This document shows positions 17,533-26,458 of a stretch of 64,000 nucleotides of DNA, one piece after another. The notes below the pieces were generated by a model. It saw only the letters and a program-made list of their open reading frames with translations, was not told the DNA's origin and searched no databases. The DNA is from Afipia sp. (GTDB taxonomy: Bacteria > Pseudomonadota > Alphaproteobacteria > Rhizobiales > Xanthobacteraceae), in the NCBI GenBank assembly GCA_024707075.1, contig JANQAK010000001.1:1138001-1202000 (forward strand). The letters are read 5' to 3'. The first letter of the stretch is position 1. The number at the start of each line of letters is the position of its first letter. The position numbers were made by a program, and so were the translations under genes.

Positions 17533-18072
17533 ATTCGCCGTCCCAACAGAGCCCCGCCCGTTGCCTCAAAAGACGGGCCGCGCACCAACGATGAAATCCG
17601 CAATGCTCAAATCCAGTTGATCGACCAGAACGGCACCAACGTCGGTGTCGTCGAAACGGTCGCCGCTGTGAAAATGGCGATGGACGCAGGCATGGACCTC
17701 GTCGAGATTTCGCCGAACACGACTCCTCCCGTTTGCAAAATCATGGACTACGGGAAGTTCAAGTATTCGGCGCAGAAGAAAGCCGCCGAAGCCCGCAAGA
17801 AGCAGAAGATCGTCGAAATCAAGGAGATCAAGCTCCGCCCGATGATCGACGATCACGACTACGACGTGAAGATGCGGGCGATGCTGCGCTTCTTCGAAGA
17901 GGGCGACAAGGTCAAGATCACGCTGCGTTATCGCGGCCGTGAAATGGCGCATCAGGAAATCGGCACCAAGCTGCTCGACAAGGTGAAGGCCGCCGTCGCC
18001 GATGTCGCCAAGGTCGAACAGGACGCGCGCTTCGAAGGCCGCCAGGTGGTCATGGTTCTCGCGCCGCGCTAA
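17533..18072 (+). CDS. infC: Translation initiation factor IF-3, ATT start codon
   Basis: A 179-residue IF-3. The first ATG in frame (17617) would delete about 28 conserved residues including [15 protein letters not shown]. The frame continues upstream to ATT CGC CGT (17533), which gives the family N-terminus (M)[10 protein letters not shown], preceded by GGAGA at 17521-17525. infC uses a non-AUG start (AUU in E. coli) so that IF-3 represses its own translation, and this is clearly kept here. Both IF-3 domains are complete: the N-domain with [24 protein letters not shown] and the C-domain with [21 protein letters not shown]-3 binds 30S and monitors initiator tRNA and start codon. Confidence 0.95.
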   Translation: MRRPNRAPPVASKDGPRTNDEIRNAQIQLIDQNGTNVGVVETVAAVKMAMDAGMDLVEISPNTTPPVCKIMDYGKFKYSAQKKAAEARKKQKIVEIKEIKLRPMIDDHDYDVKMRAMLRFFEEGDKVKITLRYRGREMAHQEIGTKLLDKVKAAVADVAKVEQDARFEGRQVVMVLAPR

Positions 18073-18091
18073 GAGCGCGTGGCGGCGACCT

Positions 18092-18210
18092 CGTCATTGC
18101 AAGCCAACGGGTCCGGCTTCGCCGGCCCGATGACAGGCTCCGCGAAGCAATCCAGAGGCGAACATAAGGAACTGGATTGCTTCGTCGTTAACGCTCCTCG
18201 CAATGACGAG
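18092..18210. repeat. Palindromic intergenic repeat, family C
   Basis: Starts CGTCATTGCAAGC and ends with GCTCCTCGCAATGACG as an inverted partner; inner parts GAAGCAATCCAG and CTGGATTGCTTCGTC are also inverted. Related shorter copy at 27526-27597. Confidence 0.8.
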
Positions 18211-18227
18211 TGAGAGAACAAAAACGG

Positions 18228-18254
18228 CGCCGCTTCCGCGGCGTCTTTTTTATT
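18228..18254 (+). terminator. Terminator after infC, possibly bidirectional
   Basis: Arms CGCCGC (18228-18233) and GCGGCG (18238-18243) around a TTCC loop are followed by T6 (18246-18251). Four A precede the stem, so it may also end the convergent minus-strand gene. Confidence 0.75.
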
Positions 18255-18275
18255 TCGCCCAGCCGGCGAGCCGCA

Positions 18276-18674
18276 TTACGAATTGCGGGTGGCTTCCCAG
18301 CGTCCCGAGCACGCCGTGCTCGACGACTTGCCGCTCCACTGGCCCGAACCGGAATTGGCCGAGAGCCTGCCGCTGGCGCTGGCCTTCTGGTCGCCGCGCG
18401 CGATCGCGACGCTGACCGCGCCGGCATCGCCGACGTGGCCGGAAATATCGAAATCGCCGTCACCCGAATAGCTGACGCGACCGCCTTCGACCTTCACGGG
18501 ATAGCTGTAGGCCGGATCGCAATTGCCGGACTGCGTGATGATGGTGACCCGCCATGCGCCGTCGAACGACGCGGCGGCCTTGGTTGAATCTGGCTGTACA
18601 ATGCCCGCCAGGGCAGCGGCGACGATGACCAAAGCCATGGGATTTGAAAATAAAGCGGTCGTTCCAGCGCGCAT
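18276..18674 (-). CDS. Small secreted protein of unknown function
   Basis: A 132-residue protein with an N-terminal hydrophobic signal segment (MALVIVAAALAGIV, possible alternative start) followed by a compact domain FDGAWRVTIITQSGNCDPAYSYPVKVEGGRVSYSGDGDFDISG and a Ser/Gly-rich C-terminus SGSGQWSGKSSSTACSGRWEA. Two cysteines, in GNCDP and TACSGRW, could form a disulfide. Such proteins are common and uncharacterised in Bradyrhizobium relatives. The Trp-Gly beta pattern suggests a small beta-barrel but this is inference. ATG 18674 precedes the signal; the frame is open upstream. Convergent with infC, separated by a terminator. Confidence 0.7.
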   Translation of the reverse strand: MRAGTTALFSNPMALVIVAAALAGIVQPDSTKAAASFDGAWRVTIITQSGNCDPAYSYPVKVEGGRVSYSGDGDFDISGHVGDAGAVSVAIARGDQKASASGRLSANSGSGQWSGKSSSTACSGRWEATRNS

Positions 18675-18837
18675 GGTGATCGGGCATCCCTTCGGGTTTG
18701 TGGTTCGGCGCGGGTATAGGGATGTTGCAACGGTTTTCCCAGTGCGTTGCAGCATAGCTCCGCCGCCGGCTACCCGCTTTACCGCAGCCGGCCTGTCCGC
18801 CTCAGCGCCTCCAGCTTCCCGAAACTCCTGTTAATCG

Positions 18838-18866
18838 TTGCCAATTCGCACTTCGTCTGCCATAAG
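18838..18866 (+). promoter_or_regulatory. Putative sigma-70 promoter for rpmI-rplT
   Basis: TTGCCA (18838-18843), 17-base spacer, CATAAG (18861-18866). This gives 5/6 and 4/6 matches to the -35 and -10 consensus, placing the start about 155 bases before rpmI and leaving a long leader. Confidence 0.4.
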
Positions 18867-18975
18867 CCCAACCTTCGTCGCCCGGCTGATCAAGGGCTGC
18901 CGTGGCGACGCCAGTGCTGACTTTCTCCACACGGGATTAAGTTGAGCATTATCAACGCTCTAACGAGCATTTTAG

Positions 18976-19006
18976 CCGCCAGATCGCCTTTCGGGGCGGA
19001 TTTTTG
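18976..19006 (+). terminator. Possible attenuator in the rpmI leader
   Basis: A CCGCC...GGCGG hairpin followed by ATTTTTG lies about 21 bases upstream of the rpmI ATG. In many bacteria the L35-L20 genes are controlled through leader structure by L20; here the stem is short, so attenuation is only suggested. Confidence 0.35.
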
Positions 19007-19027
19007 TTGCGGCCACAGGAGAGCCAA

Positions 19028-19228
19028 ATGCCCAAGCTGAAGACCAAATCGGGCGCCAAAAAGCGCTTCAAAGTGACCGGCACCGGAAAAGTGGTGTCCG
19101 CCCATGCAGGCAAGCGCCACGGCATGATCAAGCGGACCAAGAAGCAGATTCGCCAGCTCCGTGGCACGCGAATCCTGTTCAAGACCGACGGCGACAACGT
19201 CAAGAAGTACTTCTTGCCGAACGCCTGA
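19028..19228 (+). CDS. rpmI: 50S ribosomal protein L35
   Basis: A 66-residue basic protein, the full family length: [20 protein letters not shown] at the N-terminus and [19 protein letters not shown] in the middle. ATG 19028 is preceded by CAGGAGAG. It is followed by rplT after 82 bases, the conserved infC-rpmI-rplT-pheS order, though here infC is separated by a minus-strand gene. L35 is a late-assembling 50S protein. Confidence 0.97.
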   Translation: MPKLKTKSGAKKRFKVTGTGKVVSAHAGKRHGMIKRTKKQIRQLRGTRILFKTDGDNVKKYFLPNA

Positions 19229-19310
19229 GCGGTTCAGCGCAGCCGCGTTCGCGCGGCCGTCTGTTTTCACTTTTCCAGATCCACCTCTTTCCAGATCAAG
19301 GAGATCGGTC

Positions 19311-19670
19311 ATGTCTCGCGTCAAACGCGGTGTGACGGCTCACGCCAAGCACAAGAAAGTCTACAAGGCCGCCAAGGGTTTCCGTGGCCGCCGCAAGAAC
19401 ACCATCCGCGCCGCCAAGGCTGCCGTCGACAAGGCGGGCCAGTATGCCTTCCGCGCGCGCAAGCTGAAGAAGCGCACCTTCCGCGCGCTCTGGATCCAGC
19501 GCCTCAACGCGGCCGTGCGCCCGTTCGGCATGACCTACAGCGTGTTTATCAACGGCCTCGCCAAGTCGGGCGTCGTTGTGGATCGCAAGGTGCTGTCGGA
19601 TCTCGCGATCCACGAGCCCGCGGCGTTCCAGGCGATCGCTGAAAAGGCCAAAGCCGCACTTGCGGCATAA
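19311..19670 (+). CDS. rplT: 50S ribosomal protein L20
   Basis: A 119-residue protein of the standard L20 length with [37 protein letters not shown] and the C-terminal globular part [21 protein letters not shown]. The start ATG 19311 has AAGGAGA upstream. L20 is an early 50S assembly protein binding 23S rRNA and, in several bacteria, represses its own operon. The extended N-terminus is very basic. pheS follows after 148 bases containing two hairpins. Confidence 0.97.
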   Translation: MSRVKRGVTAHAKHKKVYKAAKGFRGRRKNTIRAAKAAVDKAGQYAFRARKLKKRTFRALWIQRLNAAVRPFGMTYSVFINGLAKSGVVVDRKVLSDLAIHEPAAFQAIAEKAKAALAA

Positions 19671-19730
19671 GCCTGCCGATAGCCGCGCGCGCGGCTTAGG
19701 CTTGCCCCTCTTGCACGAGGCCGACACGAC

Positions 19731-19750
19731 CGGAGCGTAACAACGCTCCG
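19731..19750 (+). other. Hairpin between rplT and pheS
   Basis: A perfect eight-base stem CGGAGCGT/ACGCTCCG around AACA lies 69 bases before pheS; a second palindrome, AGCCGCGCGCGCGGCT, is at 19681-19696. Neither has a T-tract, so they are likely RNA processing or weak termination sites rather than full terminators. Confidence 0.5.
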
Positions 19751-19818
19751 CTGCGTTCGGCTGGGTGACATCATCCCCGCCGGACGGTTCAACCGAAACC
19801 GTTCCGCTGGGGCTTGCA

Positions 19819-20901
19819 ATGTCCGACCTCGTTCAACTTGAAACCGAAATTCTCGGCGCCATCGCCGCCGCTTCCGATGAGGCCGCGCTAGAGGCCGTGC
19901 GCGTCGGCGCGCTCGGCAAGAAGGGCTCGATCTCCGCGCTGCTCTCAACCCTCGGCAAGATGTCGCCGGACGAGCGCAAGACGCAAGGTGCGGCGATCAA
20001 TCTCGCCAAGGACAAGGTGACCGAGGCGCTGGCCGCGCGCCGCGACATTCTGAAGAACGCCGCGCTCGACGCCCGCCTTGCGTCGGAAGTCATCGACGTC
20101 ACGTTGCCCACGCGCGAAACACCCGCCGAGCAGGGCCGCATCCATCCGCTGTCTCAGGTGATGGACGAACTCACCGCGATCTTCGCCGACATGGGTTTCT
20201 CCATCGCCGAAGGTCCGGACATCGAGACCGACGACTACAATTTCACGAAGCTGAATTTCCCCGAGGGCCATCCGGCGCGGGAAATGCACGACACGTTCTT
20301 CTTCAACGCCAAGGAAGACGGATCGCGACCGTTGCTACGCACGCATACGTCGCCGGTGCAGGTGCGCACCATGCTCACCCAGAAGCCGCCGATCCGCGTG
20401 ATCTGTCCGGGCCGCACCTACCGCATCGACAGCGACGCGACCCACACCCCGCAATTCCATCAGGTCGAGGGCCTCGTCATCGACAAGGGCTCGCATCTCG
20501 GCCACCTGAAATGGATTCTCGCGGAATTCTGCAAGGCGTTCTTCGAGGTCGACACCATCAACATGAAATTCCGTCCGTCGTTCTTCCCCTTCACCGAGCC
20601 GTCGCTGGAAGTCGACATCCAGTGCCGCCGCGACAAGGGCGAGATCCGCTTCGGCGAAGGCGAGGACTGGCTGGAGATTCTCGGCTGCGGCATGGTGCAT
20701 CCGAATGTGCTGCGCGCCTGCGGCATCGATCCCGACGTCTATCAGGGATTTGCCTGGGGCATGGGCATCGACCGCATCGCGATGCTGAAATACGGCATCA
20801 ACGACCTGCGCCAGATGTTCGAGAGCGACACGCGCTGGATCAATCACTACGGCTTCAAGCCGCTCGATGTCCCGACGCTGGCGGGAGGGCTGTCGTCGTG
20901 A
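19819..20901 (+). CDS. pheS: Phenylalanine--tRNA ligase alpha subunit
   Basis: A 360-residue class IIc synthetase subunit, full length. The N-terminal coiled coil is followed by the catalytic core with motif 2 ([12 protein letters not shown] region preceded by [17 protein letters not shown]) and motif 3 [18 protein letters not shown]. Also clear are [10 protein letters not shown] and [12 protein letters not shown]. With PheT it forms the alpha2beta2 enzyme charging tRNA-Phe. ATG 19819 ([10 protein letters not shown]) is the family start. pheT starts only 642 bases downstream, the gap being filled by repeats and a DUF559 gene, which is unusual because pheS and pheT are normally adjacent. Confidence 0.96.
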   Translation: MSDLVQLETEILGAIAAASDEAALEAVRVGALGKKGSISALLSTLGKMSPDERKTQGAAINLAKDKVTEALAARRDILKNAALDARLASEVIDVTLPTRETPAEQGRIHPLSQVMDELTAIFADMGFSIAEGPDIETDDYNFTKLNFPEGHPAREMHDTFFFNAKEDGSRPLLRTHTSPVQVRTMLTQKPPIRVICPGRTYRIDSDATHTPQFHQVEGLVIDKGSHLGHLKWILAEFCKAFFEVDTINMKFRPSFFPFTEPSLEVDIQCRRDKGEIRFGEGEDWLEILGCGMVHPNVLRACGIDPDVYQGFAWGMGIDRIAMLKYGINDLRQMFESDTRWINHYGFKPLDVPTLAGGLSS

Positions 20902-20934
20902 ACGGCATCAGTCCGTCCCCACTGCTTGAAATCG

Positions 20935-21102
20935 CTCCCCCTCCCCAGCCCTCCCCGCAAGCGGGAGAGGGAGCACGTACGCGGCACGTTGCGAATACCC
21001 CGCGCGATATTGGACTAAGAAAGAACTCGTGGTGGAATTGGCCTCTCAATTCGGCATGGTCCACCCCCCTCTCCCGCTTGCGGGGGAGGGCTGGGAAGGG
21101 GG
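20935..21102. repeat. Inverted pair of CTCCCCGCAAGCGGGAG palindromes, family F
   Basis: One copy at 20935-20974 (CCAGCCCTCCCCGCAAGCGG core) and an inverted copy at 21065-21102 (CCGCTTGCGGGGGAGGGCTG core) bracket about 90 bases right after pheS. The second copy ends three bases before the DUF559 ATG. Other family F copies: 21484-21530, 44366-44486, 62617-62750. Confidence 0.85.
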
Positions 21103-21104
21103 CA

Positions 21105-21614
21105 ATGGTTGATGAACCGAAGCGACCCATATGGAAGACGACGCGCGTCATACGCGACAACGCACGTCGCCTGCGCCGCACGTTGACTGATGCCGAACGC
21201 GCGATCTGGAAGGAGTTGCGCGCTCACCGGCTAAATGGTGCGAGCTTCCGGCGACAAAAGCCGATCGGACCATACATCGTCGATTTTGTTTGCGACGCTA
21301 CGCGCCTCATCATCGAGATTGATGGCGGGCGGCACTATGAGCCGATAGGGCTGAAATCCGATGCTCGCCGCGATTCATATTTAAAATCCGAAGGATTCGA
21401 GATTTTGCGCTTCAGCAATCACGACGTCCTTACCAATAGATCCGGTGTCCTCGAAACCATCGCAACCGCATTGCAAGCAAGAGCCCCCCCCTACCCTCCC
21501 CCGCAAGCGGGGGAGGAGAAGAGATCGAGGGTGGAGAACCAACATGAAATTCACCTTCTCCTGGCTGAAAGAGCATCTCGACACCGACGAACCGATCGAG
21601 ACAATCGCCGATAA
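21105..21614 (+). CDS. DUF559 nuclease-like protein inserted between pheS and pheT
   Basis: A 169-residue protein of the DUF559 family, which has a PD-(D/E)XK restriction-endonuclease/Vsr-like fold. The signature is present: [39 protein letters not shown] and [11 protein letters not shown], with likely metal ligands D60, E71 and D73. The C-terminal 40 residues read through a family F palindrome ([12 protein letters not shown]) and overlap the pheT start by 71 bases in another frame, so the ancestral stop was probably nearer 21480. Flanking palindromes on both sides suggest insertion as a unit. Biological role of DUF559 proteins is not established; a DNA-repair or homing-like role is inference. 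Confidence 0.82.
   Translation: MVDEPKRPIWKTTRVIRDNARRLRRTLTDAERAIWKELRAHRLNGASFRRQKPIGPYIVDFVCDATRLIIEIDGGRHYEPIGLKSDARRDSYLKSEGFEILRFSNHDVLTNRSGVLETIATALQARAPPYPPPQAGEEKRSRVENQHEIHLLLAERASRHRRTDRDNRR
21484..21530. repeat. CTCCCCCGCAAGCGGGGGAG palindrome, family F
   Basis: A perfect 20-base palindrome with C/G-rich flanks lies at the 3' end of the DUF559 gene, immediately upstream of pheT (ATG 21544), and is translated in the DUF559 frame. Confidence 0.85.
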
Positions 21615-23964
21615 GCTCACCATGATCGGCCTCGAGGTCGAGCATCTCGAGGACAAGGCGAAGGCGCTCGCGCCGTTCGTCATCGCCAAGGTCATTTCCG
21701 CCGAGCAGCATCCCAACGCCGACAGGTTGCGCGTCTGCATGGTCGATGCCGGTGATGGCAAGCCGCTGCAAGTGGTGTGCGGGGCGCCGAATGCGCGCGC
21801 GGGAATCGTCAGCGTGTTCTCGCCGCCGGGCACCTACATTCCCGGCAAGAACATCACCCTCAGCGTCGGCACGATCCGCGGCGTCGAAAGCCACGGCATG
21901 CTGTGCTCGGCCGCCGAGCTTGAACTCTCCGAGGATCACGACGGCATCATCGAACTACCGGCCGACGCGCCCATCGGCAAGTCTTACGCCGAGTGGGCCG
22001 GACTCGGCGATCCGGTGATCGAAATCAATCTCACGCCGAACCGGCAGGACTGCACCGGCGTGCACGGCATCGCGCGCGATCTCGCAGCCGCCGACATGGG
22101 CAAGTTCAAGGATCAGGCCCCGAAGCAGATCAAGGGCGAATTCCCCTCGCCGGTTCAGGTGAAGATCGAGGACCCGTCGCTGTGTCCCGGCTTTGCCCTG
22201 CGCCTGGTGCGCGGCGTGAAGAACGGCCCCTCTCCCGAATGGCTGCAAAAGCGCCTCACCTCCATCGGTCTGCGCCCGATCAACGCGCTGGTGGACGTCA
22301 CCAACTTCTTGACCTTCGACCGCGCGCGGCCGCTGCATGTGTTCGACGCCGCCAAGGTGAAGGGCAACCTCACCGTGCGCCGCGCTAAAAATGGCGAAAC
22401 GCTGCTGGCGCTCGACGGCAAGACCTACACCCTCGACGACAGCATGTGCGTGATCGCCGACGACAACGGTGTCGAGTCGCTGGCGGGCATTATGGGCGGC
22501 GAAGCCTCCGGCTGTGACGAAAACACCACCGACGTGCTGATCGAATCGGCGCTGTGGAACGAAATCAACATCGCCCAGACCGGCCGCAAGCTCGGCGTCA
22601 ATTCCGACGCGCGCTACCGTTTCGAGCGCGGCGTCGATCCGGCCTTCATGGTGCCGGGCCTTGAGATGGCGACCAAGCTGGTGCTCGATCTCTGCGGCGG
22701 CACGCCGTCGGAGATCGTCGTCGCAGGCGAAACCCACGGCGACGACCGCGTGATCGATTTCCCGCTCGCGGAAGTGAAGCGCCTCGCCGGCATCGACGTG
22801 CCGCTGCCGGAAATGAAGCTGATCCTGAACCGGCTCGGATTCATGGTGGCCGGTGCAGGTCCGGTGGTGAAGGTCGCGGTGCCGTCGTGGCGCAGCGACG
22901 TCCACGGCAAGGCCGACATCGTCGAAGAGATCGTGCGCATCGTCGGCGTCGACAGCGTGCCGCTGACGCCGTTCGAGCGCGGCGACGCGCCGCGCAAGCC
23001 GGTGCTGACCCAGCTTCAGGTCCGCACCCGCCGCGCCAAGCGCGCGCTCGCCGCGCGCGGCATGCTTGAGGCGGTGACATGGTCGTTCGTCTCGAAACCG
23101 CAGGCCGAACTGTTCGGCGGTGGCCAGCCTGAGCTTGCACTCGCCAATCCGATCGCTTCGGATCTTTCCGATATGCGGCCCTCGCTGATCTCGGGTCTCG
23201 TCGCGGCGGCGCAGGCGAACGCGGATCGCGGCTTCTCCGATGTGGCGCTGTTCGAGGTCGGGCAGATTTTCAAGGGCACGCGGCCGGAAGATCAGTTCAT
23301 GGCGGCAAGCGGCGTGCGCCGCGCGCTGGCGTCCTCAAAAGGTATCGGCCGCCACTGGTCAGGTTCGGCGACTGTCGACGCGCTCGACGCCAAGGCCGAT
23401 GCGCTGGCCGTGCTGGCTGCCGCCGGCGCGCCGATGCAGGCCTTGCAGATCGGGGATAGCAAGGGATCGAAAAACTTCCCGGCGTGGCTGCATCCCGGCC
23501 GCTCCGGCGCGATCCAGATCGGGCCGCAGAACGTGCTGGGATATTTCGGCGAGTTGCACCCGCGCGCGCTGGAAACCCTGAAGGCCGACGGCCCCCTAGT
23601 GGCTTTCGAGGTGATCCTCGAGCGCATTCCCGACGCCAAGGCGAAGCCGACCCGCGCCAAGCCGCTGCTTGAACTCTCGCCGTTCCAGCCGGTGTCGCGC
23701 GACTTCGCCTTCATCGTCGATCGCGGCGTCAAGGCAGGCGACATTGCTCGCGCCGCGCAGGGCGTCGACAAGAAGCTGATCACCGGCGTCACGGTGTTCG
23801 ACGTCTACGAGGGCAAGGGCATCGACGACGGCAAAAAATCCATCGCCATCGCAGTGACATTGCAGCCGCGCGAGAAGACACTGACCGATCAGGAGATCGA
23901 CGCGGTGGCGGCAAAGATCGTCGGCGAGGTCACGAAGAAAACCGGCGGCGTGCTACGGGGATAA
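21544..23964 (+). CDS. pheT: Phenylalanine--tRNA ligase beta subunit
   Basis: An 806-residue beta subunit of the long bacterial type. In order: the N-terminal [14 protein letters not shown], tRNA-binding OB domain (about 40-150, [10 protein letters not shown]), B3/B4 editing domain (about 210-380, with [14 protein letters not shown]), B5 domain (about 400-475), a catalytic-like domain, and the C-terminal FDX-ACB anticodon-binding domain (about 710-806: [39 protein letters not shown]). It edits mischarged Tyr-tRNA-Phe and binds tRNA. ATG 21544 is the family start. The nearest strong upstream signals lie inside the DUF559 insertion. Confidence 0.96.
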   Translation: MKFTFSWLKEHLDTDEPIETIADKLTMIGLEVEHLEDKAKALAPFVIAKVISAEQHPNADRLRVCMVDAGDGKPLQVVCGAPNARAGIVSVFSPPGTYIPGKNITLSVGTIRGVESHGMLCSAAELELSEDHDGIIELPADAPIGKSYAEWAGLGDPVIEINLTPNRQDCTGVHGIARDLAAADMGKFKDQAPKQIKGEFPSPVQVKIEDPSLCPGFALRLVRGVKNGPSPEWLQKRLTSIGLRPINALVDVTNFLTFDRARPLHVFDAAKVKGNLTVRRAKNGETLLALDGKTYTLDDSMCVIADDNGVESLAGIMGGEASGCDENTTDVLIESALWNEINIAQTGRKLGVNSDARYRFERGVDPAFMVPGLEMATKLVLDLCGGTPSEIVVAGETHGDDRVIDFPLAEVKRLAGIDVPLPEMKLILNRLGFMVAGAGPVVKVAVPSWRSDVHGKADIVEEIVRIVGVDSVPLTPFERGDAPRKPVLTQLQVRTRRAKRALAARGMLEAVTWSFVSKPQAELFGGGQPELALANPIASDLSDMRPSLISGLVAAAQANADRGFSDVALFEVGQIFKGTRPEDQFMAASGVRRALASSKGIGRHWSGSATVDALDAKADALAVLAAAGAPMQALQIGDSKGSKNFPAWLHPGRSGAIQIGPQNVLGYFGELHPRALETLKADGPLVAFEVILERIPDAKAKPTRAKPLLELSPFQPVSRDFAFIVDRGVKAGDIARAAQGVDKKLITGVTVFDVYEGKGIDDGKKSIAIAVTLQPREKTLTDQEIDAVAAKIVGEVTKKTGGVLRG

Positions 23965-23973
23965 TCGCATCGG

Positions 23974-24094
23974 GTCGTCCCGGCGAAGGCCGGGACCCAT
24001 AACCATCAGCCTCTGCCATTGAGGCGCAATGGTTGAACATGTCTTCGCAATAAAACCGACAGGGCTGATGGATCCCGGCCTTAGCCGGGACGAC
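23974..24094. repeat. Paired palindromic repeat, family A
   Basis: GTCGTCCCGGCGAAGGCCGG and its inverted partner CCCGGCCTTAGCCGGGACGAC flank about 60 bases in the convergent gap after pheT. Just past it, a short CTCCTCAGGATGAGG piece of family E appears at about 24133. Confidence 0.85.
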
Positions 24095-24136
24095 GAGAGC
24101 CTCCTTACCCCGGCTTGCGCGACAGGAAGTCGCTCC

Positions 24137-24829
24137 TCAGGATGAGGTCCTCGTTCCCGACGCAGCATCGGCTTCAGGCAGCAGATCGCAATAAGCATAA
24201 CCGTCGCGGGTGACGACCTCTCCGGGCGCCACCGGCAACGAACGGGCGAACATCGGGCCTGCCGTGACGCAGGTGTGAAACTCGCCGTTCTCGCCGCACG
24301 GATCGACGCCGTCAGGCAGATCCGCCAGTAACGCGTCATCGAACCTGCGGCCCGCAAACGACGCCGGCAGTTTCGCCAGATCGACGGTTGCGAGAAACGC
24401 CTCCATTCCGCTGGCGATCATGTCGCGCGCCAGTTGCGCGGTCGGCCGCTGCCAGAGCGGGAATACCGGCGTAATGCCGGTGCCGGCGAGTTTTTCTTCC
24501 CGGTAGGCGCGGATGTCTTCCAGAAACAGGTCGCCGAAGATCATGTGCGTGACGCCATCGGCGCTGGCCTGCGCCAGCGCCTCCGTCATGCGCTGCTCGT
24601 AGACGTCGTTGGGACAGGGATAGGGAATCGGCACGATCAGCGGCGGCAATCCCGCGGCATCGAGTTGCGCGCGGAGGATTTCCTCGCGCACACCGTGAAT
24701 CGAAACCCGGCCGAATGTGTCGGTGACGGTCGTCAGCGCCCCGACCACGTCGAACATTCCAGCCTTGCGCACCTCGTGAAGCGCGAATGCGCTGTCCTTG
24801 CCGCTCGACCACGAGATCAGTGCTTTCAT
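24137..24829 (-). CDS. DUF71 ATP-pyrophosphatase (diphthine--ammonia ligase-like)
   Basis: A 230-residue PP-loop ATPase with the SGGKDS-type motif SWSSGKDSAFALHEV at its start and the family signatures VSIHGVREEILRAQ, PCPNDVYEQRM, MIFGDLFLEDIRAYREEKL and GENGEFHTCVTAGPMF. In eukaryotes and archaea this family (Dph6) amidates diphthine on EF2; bacteria lack diphthamide, so the substrate here is unknown. The ATG overlaps the TGA of the upstream FAD oxidase gene (TGATG), indicating translational coupling and a possible common pathway. The frame extends 62 codons upstream but without homology. Confidence 0.85.
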   Translation of the reverse strand: MKALISWSSGKDSAFALHEVRKAGMFDVVGALTTVTDTFGRVSIHGVREEILRAQLDAAGLPPLIVPIPYPCPNDVYEQRMTEALAQASADGVTHMIFGDLFLEDIRAYREEKLAGTGITPVFPLWQRPTAQLARDMIASGMEAFLATVDLAKLPASFAGRRFDDALLADLPDGVDPCGENGEFHTCVTAGPMFARSLPVAPGEVVTRDGYAYCDLLPEADAASGTRTSS

Positions 24830-26268
24830 CAGTTGCGCGGCCAGTTCATGCTGCGTCCACCGGGAACCGCAGGCTCCGCCGTGGCGCGGGACTGGCTGCG
24901 CCGCGACTTCCGGGTCTGCTCCGCCACCGGCGCGTCCTTCAACGCGCCGATCTTGCGCAACGCCGCATCCGCGGCGCGCTCGCCGGACTCCCATGCGCCG
25001 CCGACGGTGCCCCATTGGGTTTCATGCACGGCGTCGCCGGCAAAAAACACGCTGCCCATCGGCTCCATTAGAATTTTGCGTGCCGGCTGCCCGCCGGGAG
25101 AGGGCGCCGACATCGCGCCATAGATGTGCGGCATGTCGTTCCATCGCGTCGCTGTGGTGCGCTTGACGATGTTCTTGATGTCCGCGCCGAACAATTTCGT
25201 CAGCCACTCGATCGCGAACGCCACCATCGCCGCTTCGCCCCGCGCGGATATTTCAGCGCCGAACGAGCCCGCGACATCGACCTGACAGAGCGACGAGCCG
25301 CCGAGATTCGCCAGCAACAGCCCGGTGCTGCGGTCGCTGCTCTGCTCGATCACGATGTCGTCGCGCGACAGTCCGAGCGGATTGCCGGGCAGCTCGAGCG
25401 CGATGTGATCGTAACTGCCGAGGCTGAGCTTCGCCGCCGCATCCTGCTGGCGCTTGGGCAGATCGGGCGCGAACTTGATCTTGCCCGACAGCAGCGCGTT
25501 GGTAGACGCGGTCATGATGACGGCTTTCGCGGCAAGCGTTCCCGCCGGTGTCTCGACCTGCGCGTCACGGCCGCTCCAGACGATACGCGTCACCGGCGTC
25601 GACAGGATCAGCGGGAACCCTTCGCCGAGCTTTGCGACCAGCGCACCCAATCCCTGACGGCAGGCGGAGGGGCCGTCACGCTGCGCCATCGTCACCAGAT
25701 CGAGCGCGGACAAATCCTTCAGGTCCTTGCCGGTGGCCGTGGCGCCGAGCAGGAAATCCGTCGTCCCCGCCCATACGCCGAGATCCTTCGGCAGCCCGGC
25801 GGCGGCGGGCATGTCGGCCTTGCCGCGCACGGCGTCGCCCATGGCGCGATTGGCGCGCACCAGCGTGGCGAGAAAATCCTCGCTCTCGCCCGCGCGCGCG
25901 TTGCGGCGGCCGATCCGGATGCGCTGGCCGCGCGGGGCCGGATACATTTCCATGCCGACGCCACGCGCCAGCTTCGCGACCGGGCTGTTTTCCGCGTTGT
26001 AGAGCCAGCGCGCACCGCGATCGAACGGCGTATCGAACGAGGTCGCGTCGGTGACGCAACGTCCGCCGATATGGGGCGCGGCCTCGATCACGACGACCTT
26101 GCGGCCGGCACTCGCAATGCGTCGCGCCGCAGCGATGCCGGCGGCGCCCGCGCCGATCACGGCGATCTCGGCGTCGCGCGGCAACGGTGCGGCCACCGCG
26201 CGCATGGCCAACGGCGACAGCGCCAGTGCAGCCGAACCGGCCAGAAGATCGCGCCGGGTAATTGTCAT
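24829..26268 (-). CDS. FAD-dependent amine oxidase-type protein with Tat signal
   Basis: A 479-residue flavoprotein of the amine oxidase/phytoene desaturase superfamily. The N-terminal TRRDLLAGSAALALSPLAM is a twin-arginine-like signal, so it likely acts in the periplasm. The dinucleotide-binding motif is AVIGAGAAGIAAARRIASAG at 35-54, followed by VVVIEAAPHIGGRC (GG motif) and the C-terminal FAD motif SVFFAGDAVHETQWGTVGGAWESGERAA. The middle substrate domain is variable, so whether it oxidises a monoamine, polyamine or other substrate is unknown. It is upstream of and translationally coupled to the DUF71 gene. A stretch of basic residues ends the protein. Confidence 0.85.
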   Translation of the reverse strand: MTITRRDLLAGSAALALSPLAMRAVAAPLPRDAEIAVIGAGAAGIAAARRIASAGRKVVVIEAAPHIGGRCVTDATSFDTPFDRGARWLYNAENSPVAKLARGVGMEMYPAPRGQRIRIGRRNARAGESEDFLATLVRANRAMGDAVRGKADMPAAAGLPKDLGVWAGTTDFLLGATATGKDLKDLSALDLVTMAQRDGPSACRQGLGALVAKLGEGFPLILSTPVTRIVWSGRDAQVETPAGTLAAKAVIMTASTNALLSGKIKFAPDLPKRQQDAAAKLSLGSYDHIALELPGNPLGLSRDDIVIEQSSDRSTGLLLANLGGSSLCQVDVAGSFGAEISARGEAAMVAFAIEWLTKLFGADIKNIVKRTTATRWNDMPHIYGAMSAPSPGGQPARKILMEPMGSVFFAGDAVHETQWGTVGGAWESGERAADAALRKIGALKDAPVAEQTRKSRRSQSRATAEPAVPGGRSMNWPRN

Positions 26269-26458
26269 GTCATGGTTTCCGGAATTCGAACAAAAGCGAG
26301 AACATCATGCGAACTTGATCCATTGTATGCCTCACCGCAACGGTCATGGTGAATGTTTGATGAGCGATGGACTTGACGCATGAACTAAATTGAAATTGCT
26401 TTCGACAACAATAAGCCAACAAGAAAGCGGCCGGAACATGCCGCTCGGGGAGACCGCC

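Larger units (their letters stand above)
18675..19027. other. Gene-free region upstream of rpmI
   Basis: These 353 bases hold the promoter of the divergent secreted-protein gene at the left, a putative sigma-70 promoter (18838-18866) and a leader with hairpins before rpmI. No coding sequence is supported. Confidence 0.55.

Noticed and set aside
17246-17569. 107-residue minus-strand frame overlapping the infC start
   Set aside because: Overlaps conserved infC coding sequence and has no recognisable domain.
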